Of a stretch of DNA of 64,000 nucleotides, positions 25,669 to 34,128 are shown piece after piece. The position numbers and the translations under genes are program-made. The notes beneath the pieces are model-generated. The model was given only the letters and a program-made list of their open reading frames with translations. It made no database searches and was not told where the DNA came from. The DNA is from Flavobacterium panacis. Lineage in GTDB: Bacteria > Bacteroidota > Bacteroidia > Flavobacteriales > Flavobacteriaceae. The stretch covers positions 124,001-188,000 of the forward strand of contig NZ_JANKMS010000007.1 in the NCBI RefSeq assembly GCF_024649945.1. Direction: 5' to 3'. Each line of letters opens with the position of its first letter. The first letter of the stretch is position 1.

Positions 25669-27381
25669 TTAATTTTTAAATGTTATTGTAAATGTAGTTC
25701 CTTTGTTGACTTCGCTTTCTATAGAAATTATTCCTCCCATTGTTTCTACTTGCGATTTTACTAGATAAAGACCTAGTCCCTTGCTGTCTGGATAATTATG
25801 GAATCTTTGATATAATCCAAATACTTTATCTCTGTTTCTTTCTAAATCAATTCCAATTCCGTTGTCTTTGAAAGTTAATATCGTTTTGTTTTCTATTTTT
25901 TCCGCTGTTATGGATATTTTTAGTTTTCTGTTTTCTGATTTGTATTTAATTGAATTGGTTAATAAGTTCAGTAAAATGCTTTCCAGATAAGCTTTATTTG
26001 TGATAAGCTCTGGAACTTTGTCAAATTTGAGTTTAATTATAGGTTTGTGCAACTCTATTTGAAAAGAAAGTTGGCTGAAGACATTTTCAAAAACTTCTTT
26101 TAAGGAAACCTCTTCTTTTTGCATAGAAGGGTTGTCTTTGATAATAATAACTTTTACTAAATCGTTGATGGTTTCGTTTAGTAAATGTGTTGACTTGGTG
26201 AAGCCTGCCAGAATTTCCTCTAGTTCTTCGTTTTCTAATGAAATATCTTCCATTAAGTTTAAAAGACCAATTAAATTAGATAATGGAGCTCTAAGATTGT
26301 GCGATGTAATGTATGAGAATTGCTTTAAATCTTTGTTGTTTTGCGTGAGCTCTCGAATTAAATGTTCTTTTTCTGTTTCTAATTTTTTCTCGTCTGTGAT
26401 GTCTCTTTGTATGGAGATCCAATGTGAAATTACTCCTTCATTACTAAAAATCGGAATCATCGAAAAACGAACCCAATATTCTTCTTGATTTTTAGTATAT
26501 GTTATGGTTTCTATTAAGCATTCTTCTTCATTTTTTATGGCTCTCAGAAGTTTTTTTAGTTCTTCAGAATCCGATTTTGGACCTTTGAATATGTTAGGTG
26601 ATTTTCCTATTATTTCATTGGATTCATAACCTGACATTTGAGAAAATGCTGGATTTACGTAAACTATTTTTGGAATTTTTCCGTCAGCAGCATTGGCTTC
26701 TGTAATTAAAATCGAATCTTTTGACTGCGTAATTACAGTTTCTAAAAGTTTTAATCGCTGTTCTTCTTCTTTTTGTTTTGTGATATCTTGAATTGCACCA
26801 ATCATTCTTATGGCTCTTCCGTTTTCATCTTTTAATAAAAAGCCTCTATCCAAAACATATTTGTAGGTTCCGTTTGCACATCTAAATCGGTATTGATCCT
26901 GCCATTTTTCTGTTTTTTGTTCAATAAAAGAGTATAATTTTATTGACATTCGGATACTGTCTTCCGGGTGAATCTTGTCAAACCACCATTTAGAAGTTTT
27001 TCCAACTTCTTCACGGTTGTAACCAAAAACACCTTCAATACCTTTGTTCCAGTTAATACTGTCCTCTTGTATTTTCCAATCCCAGATAGTATCGCTGGTA
27101 GCTTTTGCCACTATGTCGTATTTCTCGTTAGATTCTTTTATTTCTTCGTTGATTTTGTTTAACTTTTCAAAAATTGTAATGCTTCTTTTTTCGTTTTTTG
27201 AAAGTATAAAACTGAAAACCAAAACCGTAGTCAGAATGAATATAATGTCTTTAATTAATGACAAATTTGGATATTCTGAAGGAGAAAAGTAGGTTGTGAA
27301 TAACTTATGACATAAGACCGCCATAATTATCGAGATGATTGTATAAATAAGAGTAATTTGGAGAGTTTTACTTTTCATCAC
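25669..27381 (-). CDS. Membrane-anchored PAS histidine kinase
   Basis: The 570-residue product has two transmembrane segments (about 7-29 and 43-60) with little periplasmic sequence. Two PAS/PAC units follow (about 85-205 and 215-335). The second carries GYESNEIIGKSPNIFKGPKS, LOV-like in outline but without the flavin-binding cysteine. The HisKA H-box has H361 in SYITSHNLRAPLSN. The HATPase domain has NLLTNSIKYKS (N-box), DNGIGID and GLGLYLVKS. It should autophosphorylate on H361 in response to a cytoplasmic or membrane cue and pass phosphate to the adjacent REC protein. Confidence 0.92.
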   Translation of the reverse strand: MMKSKTLQITLIYTIISIIMAVLCHKLFTTYFSPSEYPNLSLIKDIIFILTTVLVFSFILSKNEKRSITIFEKLNKINEEIKESNEKYDIVAKATSDTIWDWKIQEDSINWNKGIEGVFGYNREEVGKTSKWWFDKIHPEDSIRMSIKLYSFIEQKTEKWQDQYRFRCANGTYKYVLDRGFLLKDENGRAIRMIGAIQDITKQKEEEQRLKLLETVITQSKDSILITEANAADGKIPKIVYVNPAFSQMSGYESNEIIGKSPNIFKGPKSDSEELKKLLRAIKNEEECLIETITYTKNQEEYWVRFSMIPIFSNEGVISHWISIQRDITDEKKLETEKEHLIRELTQNNKDLKQFSYITSHNLRAPLSNLIGLLNLMEDISLENEELEEILAGFTKSTHLLNETINDLVKVIIIKDNPSMQKEEVSLKEVFENVFSQLSFQIELHKPIIKLKFDKVPELITNKAYLESILLNLLTNSIKYKSENRKLKISITAEKIENKTILTFKDNGIGIDLERNRDKVFGLYQRFHNYPDSKGLGLYLVKSQVETMGGIISIESEVNKGTTFTITFKN

Positions 27382-27519
27382 TTCAAATATAGTTAATTTA
27401 ACTATAACTAAACGTATGTTAAGATCATTTTGAGCCCTATATTTTGCTGTTTTATATTAACTAATTGATTGTATATACGCAAACTATGACAGAAACATTT
27501 TTTTTTAGAAAATAAAGTG

Positions 27520-27527
27520 TACCTTTG
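27520..27527 (+). promoter_or_regulatory. -7 box of typA
   Basis: TACCTTTG is a perfect TAnnTTTG element 19 bp before the typA start codon. A T-run at 27499-27506 occupies the -33 region. Confidence 0.7.
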
Positions 27528-27546
27528 CGCCCATTAAAAATCACAG

Positions 27547-29343
27547 ATGGAATCTATTAGAAACATTGCAATTATTGCCCACGTCGATCACGGTAAAACC
27601 ACTTTGGTTGATAAAATTATGTATCACTGTCAGTTATTTCGTGAAAACGAGAACACAGGTGATTTAATCCTAGATAATAATGATTTAGAGCGTGAGAGAG
27701 GTATTACTATTACTTCTAAAAACGTTTCTGTTCAATACAAAGGAACAAAAATCAATATTATTGACACTCCTGGCCACGCGGATTTTGGAGGTGAAGTAGA
27801 ACGTGTATTAAACATGGCCGATGGTGTATGTTTGCTAGTTGATGCTTTCGAGGGACCAATGCCTCAAACTCGTTTCGTTTTGCAAAAAGCGATCGATTTA
27901 GGATTAAAGCCTTGCGTGGTTATCAATAAAGTAGATAAAGAAAACTGTACTCCTGAAGAAGTACACGAAAAAGTTTTCGACTTAATGTTTGAATTAGGTG
28001 CTACTGAAGAGCAATTGGATTTCCCAGCTGTTTACGGTTCTGCAAAAAATAACTGGATGTCTGACGACTGGAAAAACCAAACAGAAAACATTGAACCATT
28101 ATTAGATATGGTTATTGCTAATGTTCCTGCTCCTAAAGTTTCTGAAGGTACTCCTCAAATGTTGATTACATCTTTAGATTTCTCTTCTTTTACAGGTCGT
28201 ATCGCTATCGGACGTCTTGAAAGAGGTACTTTAAAAGAAGGAATGCCAATTTCTTTGGTAAAAAGAGATGGAAAAGTAATCAAATCAAGAATTAAAGAAT
28301 TACATACTTTCGAAGGTTTAGGCCGTAGAAAAGTTGAAGAAGTTGTTGCTGGAGATATTTGTGCTGTTGTAGGTATTGAAGGTTTTGAAATTGGTGATAC
28401 TATCGCTGACTTCGAAAACCCAGAAGCTTTACAAACTATCGCTATCGATGAGCCAACAATGAGTATGTTGTTTACAATTAACGATTCACCTTTCTTTGGT
28501 AAAGAAGGTAAATTCGTTACTTCTAGACACATCCGTGAAAGATTAACGAAAGAGTTGGAGAAAAACTTAGCGATGAAAGTTGGAGAAACTGATTCTGCTG
28601 ATAAATTCATGGTTTTTGGTCGTGGTGTACTTCACTTATCTGTTCTTATTGAAACAATGAGAAGAGAAGGGTATGAGCTTCAAATTGGTCAGCCACAAGT
28701 TATCATCAAAGAAGTTGATGGTGTGAAATGTGAGCCAATTGAGGAATTAACTATCGACTTACCAGAAAACCTTTCAGGTAGAGCGGTTGAGTTCGTAACT
28801 ATCCGTAAAGGTGAAATGCTTTCTATGGAAGGTAAAGGGGAGCGTATGATTATTAAATTCAACATTCCATCTCGTGGAATTATCGGTTTAAGAAATCAAT
28901 TGCTTACTGCTACTGCTGGTGAAGCTATTATGGCGCACCGTTTCATCGGATACGAACCATACAAAGGAGAAATTCCTGGACGTAACAACGGTTCATTAAT
29001 CTCTATGGAAAACGGAAAAGCAATTCCTTACTCTATCGATAAATTACAAGATCGTGGTAAATTCTTCGTTGATCCTAACGAGGATATCTATGAAGGTCAG
29101 GTTATTGGAGAAAACACTCGTAGCGACGATATGACTGTTAACGTTACTAAAACGAAAAAACTTTCTAACGTACGTTCTTCTGGAGCTGATGATAAAGCTA
29201 GAATTATTCCAGCTATCAAATTCTCATTAGAGGAAGCTTTAGAGTACATCCAAAAAGATGAGTATGTTGAAGTTACTCCAAAATCTCTTCGTTTAAGAAA
29301 GATTTACTTAAGTGAAACTGATAGAAAAAGATATAAAATCTAA
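27547..29343 (+). CDS. typA: Ribosome-associated translational GTPase TypA/BipA
   Basis: The 598-residue product has the full domain set of TypA: GTPase domain with AHVDHGKTT (12-20), RERGITI, DTPGHADFGGEVERVL and NKVDK; beta-barrel domain; two EF-G-like domains; and the TypA-specific C-terminus containing NVRSSGADDKARI and ending SETDRKRYKI. It binds 70S ribosomes and helps 50S assembly and stress growth. It is monocistronic with a clear promoter and terminator. Confidence 0.97.
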   Translation: MESIRNIAIIAHVDHGKTTLVDKIMYHCQLFRENENTGDLILDNNDLERERGITITSKNVSVQYKGTKINIIDTPGHADFGGEVERVLNMADGVCLLVDAFEGPMPQTRFVLQKAIDLGLKPCVVINKVDKENCTPEEVHEKVFDLMFELGATEEQLDFPAVYGSAKNNWMSDDWKNQTENIEPLLDMVIANVPAPKVSEGTPQMLITSLDFSSFTGRIAIGRLERGTLKEGMPISLVKRDGKVIKSRIKELHTFEGLGRRKVEEVVAGDICAVVGIEGFEIGDTIADFENPEALQTIAIDEPTMSMLFTINDSPFFGKEGKFVTSRHIRERLTKELEKNLAMKVGETDSADKFMVFGRGVLHLSVLIETMRREGYELQIGQPQVIIKEVDGVKCEPIEELTIDLPENLSGRAVEFVTIRKGEMLSMEGKGERMIIKFNIPSRGIIGLRNQLLTATAGEAIMAHRFIGYEPYKGEIPGRNNGSLISMENGKAIPYSIDKLQDRGKFFVDPNEDIYEGQVIGENTRSDDMTVNVTKTKKLSNVRSSGADDKARIIPAIKFSLEEALEYIQKDEYVEVTPKSLRLRKIYLSETDRKRYKI

Positions 29344-29367
29344 TTAGTTTTAACTTTCAATATAAAA

Positions 29368-29407
29368 AATCCCAAATTCCAATTAAGGAGTTTGGGATTC
29401 TTTTTTT
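29368..29407 (+). terminator. Intrinsic terminator of typA
   Basis: AATCCCAAA (29368-29376) pairs with TTTGGGATT (29391-29399), with inner TCC/GGA pairing, followed by CTTTTTTT. Confidence 0.88.
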
Positions 29408-29473
29408 ATTAAAATGAAATTATGTTTTTCAGAGATTGGAATTTGGAATTTAAAAATTGGAATTTTTTAAAGC

Positions 29474-32400
29474 TTATCTTTTCAAACTAAAATGACCTTT
29501 TACTTCTCGTCCGTCTTCCAATTTTATAGTGTACCAATAATCATCTGCTGGCATTGGACTTCCCGTATAAGTTCCGTCCCAACCATTACTTGTAGCGGTA
29601 ATTTGCTTGATTAATTTACCAAATCGATCAAAAATAAGAATTTTTGCACCAGAATTTAAAGTTTCATTTGCTCCCTGAATATTCCAATAATCATTGTGAC
29701 CATCATTATTTGGAGTGAAAAATTTAGGAATTCCAAGTACAGCAATTGTTTTTGAAATTTTCCCACAGTTATTTTTATCATTCACATAAAGTTCATGTAT
29801 TCCGGGACGAATATTTTCAAGAAGATTTGAGTCTTGAAAGGGACCATTTGAATCATCAATACTATATTCATAATCTCCAGTTCCAGAAACATTTACTTCG
29901 ACAGTGTTGAAATCTGATAAGTCTGAGATAGAAACAGAATTAAGATGGGCAATATCTGAAGCAGTTACAGTAATAGTTCTGGTTCTGCTACAACTGTTCT
30001 CTTCTTTACTAAAAACTTCTACTGTATATTTCCCTTCTTCATTAACTTCTAATGCTTCACTAATTTCTCCCGGAATTATATTTCCATCTTTTGACCAGAT
30101 ATAGGTGTAGGTATTCGCAGGGATGTTTCCAATTCCGGCATCCAGTTTAACAAAAAATGAAGGTAGATTTGAGCAAACTAATTCGTCAGCGCTTTTATCA
30201 CTGTTAATATCAATATCGGGTCTTGGATTTACTTTTAGACTAATAAATGGTCCAAGCCCAAAGCATGCATTGTCCAGATTGCTGTCTACTCGCACCCAAA
30301 TATTTTGTTGCGTTGGAGTTGTATTTCTGTAATTGGATGGATTTGTAATTGCATTCGTTTCTGATAAAGCATCTGCTTCATTAGTATAATATTTTATAGA
30401 ATAATTTGAACCTGATAAAGGAAGCATTGTTTCAATTTCGGTAGAAATTCTGCTAAAGTCAAAGGCAGCAATTCCGTCTGTGTCACTGCTTATATTTTCT
30501 ATAAAATCATCGCAAACAGCAAAATTTCGTTTAAAAGAAGGATCAATTTGTGTTGTTGAAACAATCAGATTTAATTGCGCAACTGAAAAACATCCGTTTG
30601 CATTTTCAACTCTAGTCCAAATACTTTTATTTCCACTGAAAAAAGCAAGTGGATTTGAAATTAATGTAGCAGCATCTTTTGTGTTGGCGCCATTTAAAGT
30701 TGTGTAGTAAGAGAAAGTCTCGTTTGTTGAATTCGTCGAAACAAAATTGTTTTTTTCGGTAAGATTAAAATAAGAAATACCATCAGTATCGTCATCACAT
30801 TGAACGATTGTAACTGGTGAATTTAAAACAGGCAGAGTAAAAATAGTTAAACTTACAGAATTGGCAGAAGTTAATCCACAAGCATTATTGTTTCTGTTTA
30901 ATAATACACGATATTGGTTGCCATTCATGCTATTGCTTGTTTTTTGAATAGTTAAAGCTGTAGTCTTAGTTCCGGAATAAACAGCATTTTCTGGCAATGC
31001 ATTCCAAATAGTTCCACCATCGCTAGAGAATTGCCATTGAAAACTTTCAGCATTCGATTCAACTACGAAAGTTGCTTTTTCCAATTCACAAACAGTTTGA
31101 TTTTCGGGTTGTTTGGTAATGAAAATTGGGGTTGCAATAATATAATTGCCATTTGGAGTAGTATAACCATCAGTTCTGCTGGTTACAACTCCGAAAGAAT
31201 TTACAATGATTGGAATATCTCCCAATTGACCATCAAAATTCGGATCAGTAAATCCGGCTTCAATAACATCATTACAACCATCATCATCACTGTCAATTTC
31301 AGTGTAGTTTTTTATGTCATCATTATCCGAATCTAAAACCGTATATTTTAAAACACCACTATCAGGACTTGTTTCTAAAGAATCTGATAAGCCGTTGATT
31401 CCGAAATCTGATGAGTCAATTATTCCATCTTGATTAATGTCGGAAGCATTACTTCCAGATTCGGTCAAATCGTATATTCCGTCATTATCACTATCTAAAT
31501 CAAGATAATTTGGAACGCCATCATTATCAGTGTCTAAAGGAGTGGCTCCTAAAACAAACATATCATCCAAACCGTCTAAATTAGCATCAATATTCGATAA
31601 GGGGTTTGGTTTTAATTGTGCTTCAATTAAATCCGGAATTCCATCATTATCTGAATCTAAGTCTAACTGATCCGGAATTCCATCGCCATCTGTATCTTTT
31701 GGAACACAAGTGGCAACAAGTTTAAAGCTTGATTTGTTTCCAGCAGTATCAGAAAGATTTTTATGAGTAATTTTAAAAGATTGTGTTTGATAAGACTGAA
31801 ATTTGAAAGTACCAGATCCAGCGGCTAAAGGAACATTTCCATTTAGTCGAAAACGGATTTCGAAAGAAGAGAATTCGGTAACCCCACTTTCATATATTCC
31901 GTCATAATTGGTGTCGATTAATAACTGATTGTCAGGATTTAGAACTGTAAAAGTTTTATTGACATCAGAATTAATAATGTACTCAGAATCTGGATTTAAT
32001 AATTCATCTGTATTAGCGGCAGCATTATATTCTAAACGAAGATTTATTGGTTTTGCAAAGTTTACGTTATAACTCACAGAAGAAGTTTTTCCAGGTATAA
32101 CTTCGGTCACAAAACTGCCATCTGCTTTTCCTAAAAATGGAGTGGGAGCAGAAAGTGCAGAATTGCTAATCCTTGCAGAAAAAGAATTATTGTAAGTTCC
32201 AACTTTGACTAAACCTGAATTTACATTTGAAAGATTTACAACCTGATCTCCATAAGATTCAGCACAGTTTGTTATTCCGTCGTTATCATAATCAATGTCT
32301 ATATTGTCGTTGACCAGATCGTTATCAAGATTAATTGGACATTCGCTCACCGGAATTTTGTCTGAGAAAATATTGGTAACGCAACCAGAAATACTACCTC

Positions 32401-33961
32401 TTACCTGATAAAAACCAGGTTGTGAAGGACTATAATTGTTTCTAGTTTCTCCTAGAATAAGAACATCATCTTTGTACCACTGAAAAGTATCATAAGAAGA
32501 AAGCGTATTTATTTTTAAAGATACATTCGGAATACAGGAAGAATTTTCAAGTGTAATTTTACTGCTAACAATTTCTGGTTTTAAATCAAAACCAGAATAA
32601 TATCCTCCGTATGTGGCGTAACCATTGGTTCCAAAGTAAGAAACGTATATTTGTTTAGTAGATTTAACGGCTATATTTCCAGATAAATCAGGTATTGTAT
32701 AACGTACAAACTCAGTTGTTCCCTGAATTTCTAAAGGGGCAATTTCGACAGGCGTATTATTTAATAAAACTGAAGCTCCTTTCTCCGTTACAATATTCAG
32801 AAATCCGTTAAAAGTACTATTTCCAATAGATTGAATCTGAGGAATGTTGTCGACTGTATTTGGTGTTGCACAATTTATTGGAGGAACAAAAAACAAATTT
32901 TGATTGGCAGGATTTGTTGTTCCTCCAATACTCTGATAGGCAAAAACATTTGCTGATGTCTTTACATATAAACTTCCATTACTAAAATTACTTCCATCAA
33001 GTGCTATGTATTCTCCGCTATTCAGTGTTTTGTATGAAACTGAGGAACCATTAAGAAAAACTTCTGTATTGTCGTAATGTGCGACCAATAAAACACGTTC
33101 TAGTTCATCTGTGCCAAGACCTTGTATGAAAATGTATTCTTTTCCTGTTTTTTCTAAAGAAACAATTTGGTCAAAACCAACATCCCTTCCTACTGGAGAA
33201 ACTCCATTTCGCATAGGTTGTGTTAGAGTACTGTTGCTTCCTCCAAATGATCCTGAATTAACTACAACTGATTTGTCTGAGGTGACTAATGCCCCAATCA
33301 TTTTAGAGCTATTTGAAACTGGCTGGCCATCATTATAGTTTTTTAAAGCCAGTACGTAAGATTCATTTTTATTTAGAGTAACTGTTATTGGTCCCGAAAC
33401 AAGTGTTCCGTCTAAAAGTTTCGCGTCATTTTGAATATTCGAGATCGTAATTTTTGTTCCATTTTCTGTAGCCATTATGGAGGCAAAATTTAACAAAGTT
33501 TCATCGTAAAGAGGATTTAACATTGCACCTAATCTAAAAATGGTACCAAGAGCACTGTTTCCTTTAGATACTAATCCTCCTCCCTGATTGAATACTTTAT
33601 CATTTTTTCCTGCATTAACTCGTGCGCTTACATAAATTAAGTCTTCCGCTTCAATAATATATCCGCGATTCGATACAATTCCAGTTTTAGAAAGTGGTGT
33701 GAACAATTGTGTGTCAAGACCTGTTGCAATGTAAAAACGATAAGGATTATTGTTGTTTACAGTCCCATTTACGACATTCCCTCCATTGGCTATAATTTTA
33801 AAATTTACGTCCGTGAGGCTAGGGGTCGAAATATATAAATATTGGTCTTCTGCAAATCCTGCTACAGAGATAAGTGGAGGTATATAATGCGTTTTGCTAA
33901 ATTGTGAGAAACAATTTAGAGCACAAAATAGAAAAAAAAGAAAGAGTACTATTTTTTTCAT
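29474..33961 (-). CDS. Large T9SS type B secreted protein with IgGFc-binding-like and calcium-repeat regions
   Basis: The 1495-residue product has a signal peptide (LNCFSQ, about 20). An IgGFc-binding-like domain covers about 25-465 (YIIEAEDLIYVSARVN, GTIFRLGAMLNP). An Ig-like segment follows, then thrombospondin type 3-like calcium repeats (DTDGDGIPDQLDLDSDNDG, about 805-960), two CDD-type modules (about 1050-1255), another beta-rich domain, and the CHU_C/type B T9SS domain (FFTPNNDGHNDYW through GHFSLKR). Such proteins are exported through the outer membrane and attached to the surface or released, often as adhesins. A -7 box lies 43 bp upstream. The C-terminal domain closely resembles that of the next protein. 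Confidence 0.88.
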   Translation of the reverse strand: MKKIVLFLFFLFCALNCFSQFSKTHYIPPLISVAGFAEDQYLYISTPSLTDVNFKIIANGGNVVNGTVNNNNPYRFYIATGLDTQLFTPLSKTGIVSNRGYIIEAEDLIYVSARVNAGKNDKVFNQGGGLVSKGNSALGTIFRLGAMLNPLYDETLLNFASIMATENGTKITISNIQNDAKLLDGTLVSGPITVTLNKNESYVLALKNYNDGQPVSNSSKMIGALVTSDKSVVVNSGSFGGSNSTLTQPMRNGVSPVGRDVGFDQIVSLEKTGKEYIFIQGLGTDELERVLLVAHYDNTEVFLNGSSVSYKTLNSGEYIALDGSNFSNGSLYVKTSANVFAYQSIGGTTNPANQNLFFVPPINCATPNTVDNIPQIQSIGNSTFNGFLNIVTEKGASVLLNNTPVEIAPLEIQGTTEFVRYTIPDLSGNIAVKSTKQIYVSYFGTNGYATYGGYYSGFDLKPEIVSSKITLENSSCIPNVSLKINTLSSYDTFQWYKDDVLILGETRNNYSPSQPGFYQVRGSISGCVTNIFSDKIPVSECPINLDNDLVNDNIDIDYDNDGITNCAESYGDQVVNLSNVNSGLVKVGTYNNSFSARISNSALSAPTPFLGKADGSFVTEVIPGKTSSVSYNVNFAKPINLRLEYNAAANTDELLNPDSEYIINSDVNKTFTVLNPDNQLLIDTNYDGIYESGVTEFSSFEIRFRLNGNVPLAAGSGTFKFQSYQTQSFKITHKNLSDTAGNKSSFKLVATCVPKDTDGDGIPDQLDLDSDNDGIPDLIEAQLKPNPLSNIDANLDGLDDMFVLGATPLDTDNDGVPNYLDLDSDNDGIYDLTESGSNASDINQDGIIDSSDFGINGLSDSLETSPDSGVLKYTVLDSDNDDIKNYTEIDSDDDGCNDVIEAGFTDPNFDGQLGDIPIIVNSFGVVTSRTDGYTTPNGNYIIATPIFITKQPENQTVCELEKATFVVESNAESFQWQFSSDGGTIWNALPENAVYSGTKTTALTIQKTSNSMNGNQYRVLLNRNNNACGLTSANSVSLTIFTLPVLNSPVTIVQCDDDTDGISYFNLTEKNNFVSTNSTNETFSYYTTLNGANTKDAATLISNPLAFFSGNKSIWTRVENANGCFSVAQLNLIVSTTQIDPSFKRNFAVCDDFIENISSDTDGIAAFDFSRISTEIETMLPLSGSNYSIKYYTNEADALSETNAITNPSNYRNTTPTQQNIWVRVDSNLDNACFGLGPFISLKVNPRPDIDINSDKSADELVCSNLPSFFVKLDAGIGNIPANTYTYIWSKDGNIIPGEISEALEVNEEGKYTVEVFSKEENSCSRTRTITVTASDIAHLNSVSISDLSDFNTVEVNVSGTGDYEYSIDDSNGPFQDSNLLENIRPGIHELYVNDKNNCGKISKTIAVLGIPKFFTPNNDGHNDYWNIQGANETLNSGAKILIFDRFGKLIKQITATSNGWDGTYTGSPMPADDYWYTIKLEDGREVKGHFSLKR

Positions 33962-34003
33962 TGGCTTTTTAAACGGCTGTTACAGATAAGAATCGTCTAA
34001 AAC

Positions 34004-34011
34004 CAAAAATA
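34004..34011 (-). promoter_or_regulatory. -7 box of the 1495-residue T9SS protein gene
   Basis: The minus strand reads TATTTTTG (TAnnTTTG), 43 bp upstream of the start at 33961. The 167-bp gap from 33962 shows no terminator for the upstream gene. Confidence 0.5.
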
Positions 34012-34128
34012 GGATTATTTTACTTTACTTTTAAGTTTAATTTTCTTTTCTTCTTAAATATTTGAAGTGTTAGAAATTTTTTCAAGTTTTGCCTATTTAA
34101 ACTTCAATCGAAATATTGTAGAAAGATA

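Noticed and set aside
25669..27381. LOV photoreceptor function of the PAS kinase
   Set aside because: The second PAS domain has a LOV-like GKSPNIFKG segment but lacks the flavin-binding cysteine, so light sensing by this route is not supported.
28155..28610. 151-codon minus-strand frame inside typA
   Set aside because: It lies fully within a highly conserved GTPase gene and is a shadow of its codon bias.
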